From: DASUFI01 sp036274635
GTDB lineage: Bacteria; Planctomycetota; B15-G4
Direction: 5' to 3'
DNA: 9,362 bases
Assembly: GCA_036274635.1 (NCBI GenBank)
Contig: DASUFI010000032.1
Location: 1 to 9,362, forward strand
Each line of letters starts with the position of its first letter. The stretch's first letter is position 1. The position numbers and the translations under genes are program-made. The notes under the pieces are model-generated. The model was given only the letters and a program-made list of their open reading frames with translations, was not told the DNA's origin and ran no database searches. This document shows, one piece after another, positions 1 to 6,212 of the stretch.

Positions 1-169
1 GCGCGCCGAAGCGGATGTCCGGCGGTGGCTGCACCGCCTCGAGCGCCAGCACCTTGGGCGAGGACGCGCGCAGCGAGGTGTAGCGCTGCGTGCTTTCGCG
101 CCACGAGAGCAGGCCCACGGCCAGCAGGGCGCCCATGAACACCAGCGGTTCCTTCGGCGGGCCCTTCAT
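1..169 (-). CDS. Fourth gene of the pilus/secretion platform operon, N-terminal fragment only
   Basis: Only the first 56 codons are in the window; the gene continues past the left edge. The ATG at 167-169 follows the stop of the PilO-like gene by 4 bp and has a GAGGG ribosome-binding site (178-182) eight bases upstream, so the start is well supported. The visible protein has a short charged N-terminus (MKGPPKEP), a hydrophobic segment at about residues 9-21, and then a soluble, presumably periplasmic part ending in a proline-rich stretch (QPPPDIRFGA). This is the layout of a single-pass inner-membrane protein. By position, after PilM-PilN and PilO, it could correspond to PilP or another periplasmic subunit of the platform, but PilP is normally a lipoprotein and no lipobox is seen. 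The product cannot be named from this fragment. Confidence 0.75.
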   Translation of the reverse strand, partial: MKGPPKEPLVFMGALLAVGLLSWRESTQRYTSLRASSPKVLALEAVQPPPDIRFGA

Positions 170-173
170 CGCC

Positions 174-932
174 TCAGCCCTCGGCCACCGGCTGGCTGTC
201 GTCCACCGTGACGGCGGCGGCCGAGAAGCGGCAGGTCACGCGCGCGCCGTCCGGGTCGGCGCTCTCGATCTTCACGTCGTCCAGCGCCAGCCACGGCGGG
301 CCCGCGGTGAGCTTGGCCAGCGTGTCGCGCACCGCACGCGGCGTGCCGCGCAGCAGGAAGTCCACCTTGTGCATCCGCAGGAAGCCGGCCGACTCCTGGC
401 TGCGGCGCGCGACCGTGGGCAGTCGGATCTCGTCCACGCTGTCCACGCCCGCGGCGATGGCCGCCGACACGACCTCGTGCACGATGTGCAGCGAGCGCAG
501 CGTGCGCAGCACGTCCTCGAGGCCGGTGGGGTTGAGGTCCGGCATTCCGAGGTTGCCCGGCACCGAGCGGCCCACGTAGGCCGCACCCTTGACCAGCGCC
601 TGCTGCTCGCGGCGCAGGATCTCGACGTACTGCAGGTCCGGGCTGCCGCCCGGCGCCACGGAGAACTCGGGCGGCTGCACGTAGCGCACGGTGGGCAGCA
701 CCTCGGCGAGGCGCGCCGCGAGCTGGTCGCGCAGCGCGCTCAGCGCGGCCATGTCCTCGCGCTTGGGGCGGCCCTCGGCCTCGCCGCCCGGGCGCAGCTT
801 GGCGGCCAGCGTGCTGGCCTGGCGCATCATGTCGTCGTCGTCGTAGAGCGCGCTGATGAGCGCGCGGCCGGTGAAGAGCACCACCACGATGCCCACGGCC
901 ACCAGCAGCGTGCGGCGCAGCTCGCGGTCCAT
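174..932 (-). CDS. PilO/GspM-like inner-membrane platform protein
   Basis: Protein of 252 residues. It has a short cytoplasmic N-terminus (MDRELRR), one membrane helix at about residues 8-26, and a charged helical stretch at about 30-80 that may form a coiled coil. A C-terminal alpha/beta region (about 140-245) includes a helix-rich segment (LRTLRSLHIVHEVVSAA) and a beta-rich end (residues 185-242). This is the order of parts in PilO and GspM, which pair with PilN or GspL in the periplasm to link the cytoplasmic motor parts to the outer-membrane secretin. The assignment rests on architecture and on its place after the PilM-PilN gene, not on a diagnostic motif. The ATG overlaps the previous stop by one base (TGATG), and a strong GGGGAGG site at 939-945 lies six bases upstream, so the start is secure. 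Translation is probably coupled to the upstream gene. It could be any ferredoxin-fold bitopic subunit of a type IV filament system. Confidence 0.68.
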   Translation of the reverse strand: MDRELRRTLLVAVGIVVVLFTGRALISALYDDDDMMRQASTLAAKLRPGGEAEGRPKREDMAALSALRDQLAARLAEVLPTVRYVQPPEFSVAPGGSPDLQYVEILRREQQALVKGAAYVGRSVPGNLGMPDLNPTGLEDVLRTLRSLHIVHEVVSAAIAAGVDSVDEIRLPTVARRSQESAGFLRMHKVDFLLRGTPRAVRDTLAKLTAGPPWLALDDVKIESADPDGARVTCRFSAAAVTVDDSQPVAEG

Positions 933-2608
933 CAGCGGCCTCCCCGCGCCGCGGGCGTCGCGTCCGCGCCGGGCGCGGCCTGCGAGGCGTCGCCGGCGCC
1001 GTCGTCGGCAGCCGGCGCGCCGCCGGGCACGACGCTGGTGTCGATGGACAGCGAGTAGCTGAAGGCGCCGTTGGGGTTGGTGGAGAAGCGCGGCTTGACC
1101 GCCGCCACGTGCGGGTCCTCGCGCAGCTTGTGGGTCAGCTCGGTGACCGCGTCCTGCAGGCTGCGCGACTGCTCCTTGCCCGAGCCCTCCACGATGATGA
1201 AGGGCCGCCGCGTCGTGCCGCGCGCGAACTCCGGCTCGACGGCGCGCGTGCTGCGCACCGAAGAGGCCCACAGCTCGGCGGGCAGGTCCGCGTCCAGCAG
1301 GTCGAGCGCGGCCAGCACGCCGCTGCCGGGCACGGTGAGGTCCTCGAGGGCGGCGAGGCGCGCGGCCAGCTCCCTGGCCTCCTGCGCCGTGTGCTCGCTG
1401 GTGCGCACGTCGGCCTTGCGCGACTCGACCTCGCGGCGCAGGTTGTTCACGTCGCGCTCGGCCAGCTCGTAGTTGCTGCGGGCCGAGACGAAGGCGTGCA
1501 CCAGGTGCGCCAGCACCAGCACCGCCGCGGCCACGAGCCACACGGTGCGCGTCTTGAAGCGGCGCCGGCCGCGCTGCGTGTCGGTGAGGATCTCCAGCCT
1601 GTAGGCGTCGGGCAGCGTGCCCATGAGCGCGAGGCCCGTGGCCACGGCGAAGTCCGGGCCGCGGCCGTCGGGCACCTCGGCCTCGCCCACGAGGTAGCCC
1701 TCGGTCGGGTCGAAGCGCGCGACGGGCACGCCCAGCGTGCGCGTCAGCGCCGCATCGAGGCCGGGCAGCTCCGCGCCCGGGCCGCACAGCAGGACGCGCC
1801 CGAGGCGCAGGTCCGCCGCCTTGAACTGGTTCTTGCACAGCAGCACGGTGCTCTGCAGCATCCCGACCACCTGGCGCAGCGGCGCCTCGAGCGCGCGCGC
1901 CACGGTGCCCTGCTGGCCTGCGAGCTTCTCGCCCGGCCCCGGGAACACGGCCAGCTTGCGCGTGGCGGCGCGCGCCCGGGCGCCGTCCAGCGCCAGCGCC
2001 TCGCCCACCGCCTTCTCGAACAGGTCCAGGCCGCCGGCGAGGTTGCGGGCGAAGAGCAGCTCGCCGTCCTCGACCAGGGCCAGGTCCGTGGTGGCGGCGT
2101 CGAGGCAGCACACCAGCGTGACGCCCTCGGCGCCGTCCACGGCCACCGCGGCGTTGTGCAGCGCGATGGCGTTGGGCGCGAAGGCGCCCACGGAGACGCC
2201 GGCCTCCGCGAGGCGCTCGGAGCGCTGCTCCAGCAGGCCCTCGCGCACCAGCGCCAGCAGCGCGAAGTCCTGGTCGCCATGGCGCGCGGCGCCGGGGAGC
2301 AGGCCGTGGTCGGCGCACAGGTCGTCGCCCGCGTGCTCGGCCACCTCGGCGATCTCGAGCTTCATGAGCTCGCGCAGCTGCCAGTCGGGCACCGGCGGCA
2401 CCTGCGTGGTGCGCAGGATCATGTCGCGGCCGGTGACGCCCACCATCGCGCGCCAGCCCTTGAGGCCCGCGGCCTTGAGCGCGCCGGCCAGCTCGGCCGT
2501 GGGCGCCTCGCCGGCGCGCACGATCTCGAAGGCGCCCTTGCGCACGCGCCCCGCGACGTAGCGCGTGCTCTCCTCGCCGACGTCCAGCCCGAGGGCGCGT
2601 GCGCTCAC
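932..2608 (-). CDS. PilM-PilN fusion (GspL-like layout), type IV pilus/type II secretion platform
   Basis: Protein of 558 residues. Residues 1-332 form an actin-like ATPase domain of the PilM type. The first phosphate motif is at 7-17 (GLDVGEESTRY), the second at 168-178 (CLDAATTDLAL, with Ala where PilM usually has Gly), and the adenosine motif at 274-284 (LCGPGAELPGL). Residues 356-373 form a membrane helix, about 378-422 a coiled coil, and about 440-525 a small alpha/beta domain ending FSYSLSIDT, as in PilN. A low-complexity Ala/Gly/Asp tail follows. In pili, PilM is cytoplasmic and docks on the N-terminal tail of membrane-bound PilN; here both are one chain, which is also the layout of GspL in type II secretion. 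The GTG start shares 4 bp with the upstream stop (GTGA) and has a GGGGAG site six bases away, and the GLDVG motif begins only seven residues in, so no longer start is needed. I am confident of the PilM part and fairly confident of the PilN part. Confidence 0.85.
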   Translation of the reverse strand: MSARALGLDVGEESTRYVAGRVRKGAFEIVRAGEAPTAELAGALKAAGLKGWRAMVGVTGRDMILRTTQVPPVPDWQLRELMKLEIAEVAEHAGDDLCADHGLLPGAARHGDQDFALLALVREGLLEQRSERLAEAGVSVGAFAPNAIALHNAAVAVDGAEGVTLVCCLDAATTDLALVEDGELLFARNLAGGLDLFEKAVGEALALDGARARAATRKLAVFPGPGEKLAGQQGTVARALEAPLRQVVGMLQSTVLLCKNQFKAADLRLGRVLLCGPGAELPGLDAALTRTLGVPVARFDPTEGYLVGEAEVPDGRGPDFAVATGLALMGTLPDAYRLEILTDTQRGRRRFKTRTVWLVAAAVLVLAHLVHAFVSARSNYELAERDVNNLRREVESRKADVRTSEHTAQEARELAARLAALEDLTVPGSGVLAALDLLDADLPAELWASSVRSTRAVEPEFARGTTRRPFIIVEGSGKEQSRSLQDAVTELTHKLREDPHVAAVKPRFSTNPNGAFSYSLSIDTSVVPGGAPAADDGAGDASQAAPGADATPAARGGR

Positions 2609-4389
2609 GGGCCGCTCCCCGCCGCGGGCTGCAGCCAGCGCTTCAAGGTGTCGTCGATCTCGTCGGCCACGCCGGTGAAGCCGGCCTCGCGGAAGCTGCC
2701 CGACACGGCCTGCAGCGCCGAGGCGCGGCGCGCGCGGTCGGCCTCCAGCAGCGTCGCGGCGCGCTCCTCCACGGTGCGGCCGCGCTCGTGGAAGAGGTCC
2801 GCAGCCTGGCTCCCGGACCAGGTGCGCGCGGCGTCCTCGCAATCGGCCAGCACCTCGCGACAGCGGCGCGCGGAGGCGAGGAAGAGCGCGTCCTGCAGGT
2901 CGCGGTCGATGGCGTCGAGGCGCTCCTGCAGGCGCGTGACCAGCCGGCTGCGCACGCCGGTCGCGGCGGCCAGCACCTCCTCGTCGTGCGGGTACTTCGT
3001 GACCACGAGGTCGGCCTGCGCCAGCGCCTCGCCGTACTGCCCGGCCTGCTCGGCGGCCAGCGCGGCGTCGCGGTGCTGCGCGGCGGCCACGCGCTCCTCC
3101 TGGAAGTTCGTGCGCAGCACGAGCGTGCGCGCCTGGCCCTCGGCCACGGGCGACTCCGAGCGCAGCAGCCAGCGGCCGTCGGCCTGGCGCGTGCCGGACA
3201 GGTCGCAGGGCTCCAGCTCGACGACCAGCCGGTCCTGCGTGTGGCCCAGCACCAGCGAGGTGACGCCCGGCACCGTGAAGTCGCCGGTGAAGGACGAGAA
3301 GCCGGTGGCCGAGACCAGACCCACGGGCGCCTGCGCCAGCGAGCCGCCGATCCACAGCGTGCGCACCGCCAGCGCGCCGGCGGGCAGTCCGGAGAGCGTC
3401 TCGTGCAGCGTGAGCGCGTCGGCGTCCGTGCTCCGCTCGACGCGGCTGCTGCCGCGGCCGCCGCCGGGCAGGGCCAGCTCGTCGCCCTGGGCACCGGGCA
3501 GGCGCGCGACCAGCGGCGGCAGCGCCACGCCGGGCGCGCTGGCGGCCGAGAGGCCGGGCGCCTCGAGCACCAGCTCGTCGCCGCGGAAGACCAGCAGGTG
3601 CGGGCCGCGGGCCAGCACCTGGAAGGCGCCGCGCTCGAGGCGCTCCTCGCCCGCGGCGGCCGAGGCGTCGGCTCGCGTCAGCGAGACGTCGTCCACGCGC
3701 GCCTCGCCCGTGGCCTGCAGCACGGCGCGCACGTCGGTGCAGCCGGGCGGCACGAGCGCGGCGCCTCTCAGCTCGCCCTCGCCCGCCGCGACCACGCGCT
3801 CGATGGCCGGCTTGCCAGCCGCCTCGAAGCGCAACACGAGCGCCGCCGCCGGCGTGCCGCTCCACGCGGACAGCTCGATGGCGCCGCGGTGAGCGCCCAG
3901 CGGCACGGGCTGCGCCGACTGCAGGCGGCACCAGCCGGCCTCGACGGGGTGCGCGACCGCGCCCAGCGCCCCGCTGTGGGCTCCGGCATTGCTCACCTCG
4001 AAGCAGGCGGGGGCGTCGTCGGGCATGGACCAGAAGGTGAAGGCCGAGCCCGCGTCCGTGGTCTCGAAGGACCAGCCGGCACCCAGCAGGTTGCCGGCGG
4101 CGGGCGGCGGCGCCTGCGCGCCCGCCGCGCGCTTCTTGCCGAGCAGCTCGGGGTGCAACGCCAGCCACGCGCCCGCGCCGGCCAGCACGAGCAGGCCGAG
4201 GGCGGCGAAGAGGGCCGGCAGGCGGCCCTTGCGACCCGCCGCCGCGTCCGCCTGCAGGACATGGACCTCTTCCTCGTCGTCGTGCGGAGCGGACGGAGGC
4301 ACGGGCGCGTCGGGTCCTCGCCGGAAAGCCGGGATGCTGAGGTTCGGGGGGAGCGAGCGAGCGTACCAAGGGCGCCGCGCGGCCGGCAA
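2605..4389 (-). CDS. Unrecognised single-pass membrane protein with jelly-roll-like and helical-repeat regions, first gene of the operon
   Basis: I do not recognise this 594-residue protein. It has a Pro/Arg-rich cytoplasmic N-terminus with an acidic patch (DDEEEV), then a membrane helix at about 58-78. Residues 98-240 resemble a carbohydrate-binding-module/jelly-roll fold: it opens with NLLGAGWSFE, contains alternating hydrophobic strands, and closes with RVDDVSLTRAD. A second beta-rich region spans about 250-428, including GFSSFTGDFTVPG and a strand-rich end. From about 428 to 590 it is helical, with a TPR-like start (QAGQYGEALAQADLVVTKYP). Most of the protein would lie outside the inner membrane. 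It overlaps the PilM-PilN start by 4 bp (GTGA), so it is very likely made together with that protein and may be an accessory of the same machine. The start is uncertain: TTG at 4387-4389 gives the longest frame but has a poor ribosome-binding site, while GTG at 4300-4302 (residue 30) has GAGGA twelve bases upstream. Coding is well supported by codon use; function is not known. Confidence 0.8.
   Translation of the reverse strand: MPAARRPWYARSLPPNLSIPAFRRGPDAPVPPSAPHDDEEEVHVLQADAAAGRKGRLPALFAALGLLVLAGAGAWLALHPELLGKKRAAGAQAPPPAAGNLLGAGWSFETTDAGSAFTFWSMPDDAPACFEVSNAGAHSGALGAVAHPVEAGWCRLQSAQPVPLGAHRGAIELSAWSGTPAAALVLRFEAAGKPAIERVVAAGEGELRGAALVPPGCTDVRAVLQATGEARVDDVSLTRADASAAAGEERLERGAFQVLARGPHLLVFRGDELVLEAPGLSAASAPGVALPPLVARLPGAQGDELALPGGGRGSSRVERSTDADALTLHETLSGLPAGALAVRTLWIGGSLAQAPVGLVSATGFSSFTGDFTVPGVTSLVLGHTQDRLVVELEPCDLSGTRQADGRWLLRSESPVAEGQARTLVLRTNFQEERVAAAQHRDAALAAEQAGQYGEALAQADLVVTKYPHDEEVLAAATGVRSRLVTRLQERLDAIDRDLQDALFLASARRCREVLADCEDAARTWSGSQAADLFHERGRTVEERAATLLEADRARRASALQAVSGSFREAGFTGVADEIDDTLKRWLQPAAGSGP
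2615..2620 (-). promoter_or_regulatory. Ribosome-binding site supporting the GTG start of the PilM-PilN gene
   Basis: On the minus strand GGGGAG lies six bases before the GTG at 2606-2608. It sits inside the 3' end of the upstream gene, whose TGA overlaps the GTG. This supports translational coupling and settles the start. Confidence 0.65.
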
Positions 4390-4759
4390 CGCGACGGGCC
4401 GCTCGCGGCGGGGCTACAGGGCCGTGCGGCGGCGGTGACGCGGGAAGCGGCACCGCCCGGGGTCGCCCCGCCACGCCGAGCCGACCGCGGCCATCCCACG
4501 GGTCGGCAGGCCCCTGCTGCCCTATCCCGCGCTTCCAGCTCGCTGCGGAGCGGCTCGAACCCTGAGGGGCGAAGACGGGCCGCGAACCCCTCCGCGCGCC
4601 ATGAACTGAAGCGACGCACATGCAATGCACGTGCGTCGCTTCCGTGCGCATTCGAACACCGTCGGCCGCCGCGCGCACGGAAGCGTCACGGATGCAACGC
4701 ACCTGCGTCGCTTCAGTTCACGGCGCGCGGAAGCAAGCGCGGCCACGGCCCGGCGCCGC
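4390..4759. other. Gene-free region of 370 bp between the platform operon and the fatty acid transporter
   Basis: No convincing gene is seen here. The open frames that cross it are Arg/Cys-rich, contain repeats of themselves and look like by-products of high GC and of the inverted repeat. The right part (4592-4730) is a nested inverted repeat, listed separately. The left part (4390-4591) should hold the promoter and leader of the operon that begins at 4389, but I find no clear -35/-10 pair on the minus strand. It contains only short palindromes, such as GCAGG-CC-CCTGC at 4506-4517. The transporter gene's transcript would run leftward through this region. Confidence 0.7.
4592..4730. repeat. 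Nested inverted repeat made of two palindromic 35-bp units
   Basis: The outer arms 4592-4649 and 4673-4730 are reverse complements at 48 of 58 positions, with a 23-base spacer. The outermost parts pair perfectly over 9 bp and then, after one mismatch, over 17 bp (TGAACTGAAGCGACGCA and its complement at 4704-4720). The innermost 13 bp (4637-4649 with 4673-4685) also pair perfectly. Inside the left arm, GAAGCGACGCAC (4608-4619) pairs perfectly with 4631-4642. The units 4608-4642 and 4680-4714 are also direct copies, identical at 29 of 35 positions. GAAGCGACGCA thus occurs three times exactly, in alternating orientation, plus one decayed copy at 4680-4690. There is no T-run after the stem, so it is not a classical intrinsic terminator. 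It could be a REP/BIME-like repeat, a protein-binding site or a transcription-stopping structure 30 bp beyond the transporter stop. No flanking target duplication is visible. Confidence 0.85.
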
Positions 4760-6106
4760 TCACAGGCCCAGGAAGACCAGCGCGAAGACCGGCGCGGCCA
4801 GCAGCATGATCGCCACCGTGTAGCCCATGATGTCGCGCGCCCGCAGGCCGGTGATGGCCAGGAGCGGCAGCGCCCAGAACGGCTGCAGCATGTTCCCCCA
4901 CTGGTCGCCGTAGGCCAGGTCCATGACCGCGCGGCCCGTGGGCACGCCCAGCTCCTGTGCGGCGTGCGCGACGATGCCGCCCTGCACCGCCCATTGCCCG
5001 CCCCCGGACGGGACGAAGACGTTCACGATCGCGGACGAGACCCACGTCACGAGGTCGAAGCCGTAGGCCAGCGGCAGCCCCAGCCCGTGCAGTCCGCGCG
5101 CGAGCCCGGCGGTGTCGCCCGCGAGGCGCTGCACCATGCCGCCCGCCTCGAGCAGCCCGAGGATGCCGAAGTAGAAGGGAAACTGCAGCAGGATGCCGGC
5201 CGCCTCGTCCACCGAGGCGCCGAAGGCGCGCACGTAGCGCTGCGGGCTGCGGAAGAGCACGAGGCCAGCGACGACCAGCACGAGCACGACCGTGCCGATG
5301 GACAGCCCGCGCAGCGCGCCAGCCTGCTCGAACGCGCCAGCCAGCGCCAGCAGCGCGAGCACGACGACCAGACCCACGAGCAGCAGGCCGCTCAGCCGCG
5401 CGCCGGCGCCCTCGCGCGCGTCGTCGTCGCGCACGACCTCCAGCGGCGTCACGGGCCAGAGCTTCTCGTGCTGCGGCGACGCGATGCGCGTGAACAGCCA
5501 CGGCACCGCCAGCAGCAGCGCCGCCTCCATGACGAAGTTCAGCCGCGAGAAGAGCGTCTGGTCCAGCGGCACGGGCACGCCCAGCGGCCCGCTCTCGGCC
5601 ACCTTGAGCGGTGCACTGCCCGAGAGGCCGCCGTGCCACACGATGAAGCCCATGAAGCCGGCCGCGGCCACCAGCGGGTAGTCCAGCTTGCGGCCCTCGG
5701 CGCTGAAGCGCGCGCCGATCTCGCGCGCCAGCACCGCGCCCACGATGAGGCCGAAGCCCCAGTTGAGGATGGAGGCCAGCATGGCGACGGCGGCGGTGAG
5801 CGCCGCGGCCGCTGCCGTCGTGCGCGGCCGCGCCGCGAGCCGGCCGATGAGCCCGCGCACCAGCGGCGCACGCGCCAGCGTGGAGCCGGCCACCAGGATC
5901 AGGGCCATCTGCGCCGTGAAGGCCAGCGTGTCCGTGGCCGCGAAGCGCGCGAACCAGCCCGCCGCCAGCACGCGCGCGGACGGCTCGGGCATGTTGAGCC
6001 ACCCGAGCGCGAAGGTCAGCGCCGTCAGCCCCAGGGCGATGACGAAGGGGTCGGGCACCCAGCGCTGGGCCCAGTCCGCGAGGCGCGCCGCGAAGCGGGA
6101 GAGCAT
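4760..6106 (-). CDS. atoE: AtoE-family short-chain fatty acid transporter
   Basis: Protein of 448 residues, close to the usual size of AtoE-type permeases (about 440). The family carries short-chain fatty acids such as butyrate or acetoacetate across the inner membrane. Family-typical stretches are seen throughout: RWVPDPFVIAL at 15-25, SILNWGFGLIVGA at 112-124, DYPLVAAAGFMGFIVWHGGLSGS at about 142-164, LQFPFYFGILG at 307-317, VPSGGGQWAVQGG at 365-377, and YGDQWGNMLQPFWALPLL with RDIMGY near the end. About a dozen hydrophobic membrane segments cover most of the chain, with a charged loop at about 208-236 (EVVRDDDAREGAG). The ATG at 6104-6106 has an AAGGTGA site (6114-6120) seven bases upstream. 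No acyl-CoA transferase or thiolase gene (atoDAB) is next to it, so its substrate cannot be refined here. It is divergent from the lipoprotein gene. The symbol denotes the family, not proven orthology. Confidence 0.93.
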   Translation of the reverse strand: MLSRFAARLADWAQRWVPDPFVIALGLTALTFALGWLNMPEPSARVLAAGWFARFAATDTLAFTAQMALILVAGSTLARAPLVRGLIGRLAARPRTTAAAAALTAAVAMLASILNWGFGLIVGAVLAREIGARFSAEGRKLDYPLVAAAGFMGFIVWHGGLSGSAPLKVAESGPLGVPVPLDQTLFSRLNFVMEAALLLAVPWLFTRIASPQHEKLWPVTPLEVVRDDDAREGAGARLSGLLLVGLVVVLALLALAGAFEQAGALRGLSIGTVVLVLVVAGLVLFRSPQRYVRAFGASVDEAAGILLQFPFYFGILGLLEAGGMVQRLAGDTAGLARGLHGLGLPLAYGFDLVTWVSSAIVNVFVPSGGGQWAVQGGIVAHAAQELGVPTGRAVMDLAYGDQWGNMLQPFWALPLLAITGLRARDIMGYTVAIMLLAAPVFALVFLGL

Positions 6107-6212
6107 CGGGGCGTCACCTTACGGCGGACGGCGGCGGGGTTCCACGCGCGGGAGCATGATCCGTCCGGCGCGCTGCGGTAGAACCGAGGGGCCCACCCCG
6201 CGGAGTGCTGCC
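6107..6212. promoter_or_regulatory. Divergent intergenic region between the transporter and lipoprotein genes
   Basis: These 106 bp must hold the start signals for both divergent genes. Ribosome-binding sites are clear on each side: AAGGTGA for the transporter (6114-6120, minus) and GGAG for the lipoprotein (6202-6205, plus). A TAGAAC at 6179-6184 could be a plus-strand -10 element, but no good -35 partner is seen about 17 bases upstream. I do not see an operator or other repeat that would show shared regulation. Confidence 0.4.

Noticed and set aside
1109..3892. Very long open frame on the plus strand (927 codons) opposite the platform operon
   Set aside because: It is rich in Arg, Ala, His and Gln with no domain signal and lies antisense to well-supported genes. 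High GC removes stop codons from all frames here, so it is a shadow.
4545..4595. Possible tRNA on the minus strand (GTTCGAG T-loop-like bases, GCGGAG pairing with CTCCGC)
   Set aside because: The paired ends are only about 50 bases apart, the T-stem does not pair, and no anticodon arm can be drawn. It is chance in GC-rich sequence.
2609..4702. Upstream extension of the PilM-PilN frame as far as 4702
   Set aside because: The stretch before codon GTG at 2608 is in the wrong frame of the first operon gene and reads as Arg/Ala-rich noise. The GTG with its ribosome-binding site and the GLDVG motif just after it give the true start.
4600..4720. CRISPR-like array
   Set aside because: Only two diverged units in a palindromic arrangement with no regular spacers, and no cas genes nearby.
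2599..4809. Another long plus-strand open frame (736 codons) running through the first operon gene and the repeat region
   Set aside because: Its composition is low-complexity Arg/Gly/Gln/Ala, it crosses the inverted repeat and overlaps the transporter stop; no start signal or recognisable motif.
4620..4823. Small Arg/Cys-rich open frames within the inverted repeat on both strands
   Set aside because: They appear in several frames because the repeat is palindromic, and show the same peptide patterns on both strands; no ribosome-binding sites.
4625..6181. Plus-strand open frame of 518 codons opposite the AtoE transporter
   Set aside because: It is His/Arg/Gln-rich antisense shadow of a clearly identified membrane transporter.
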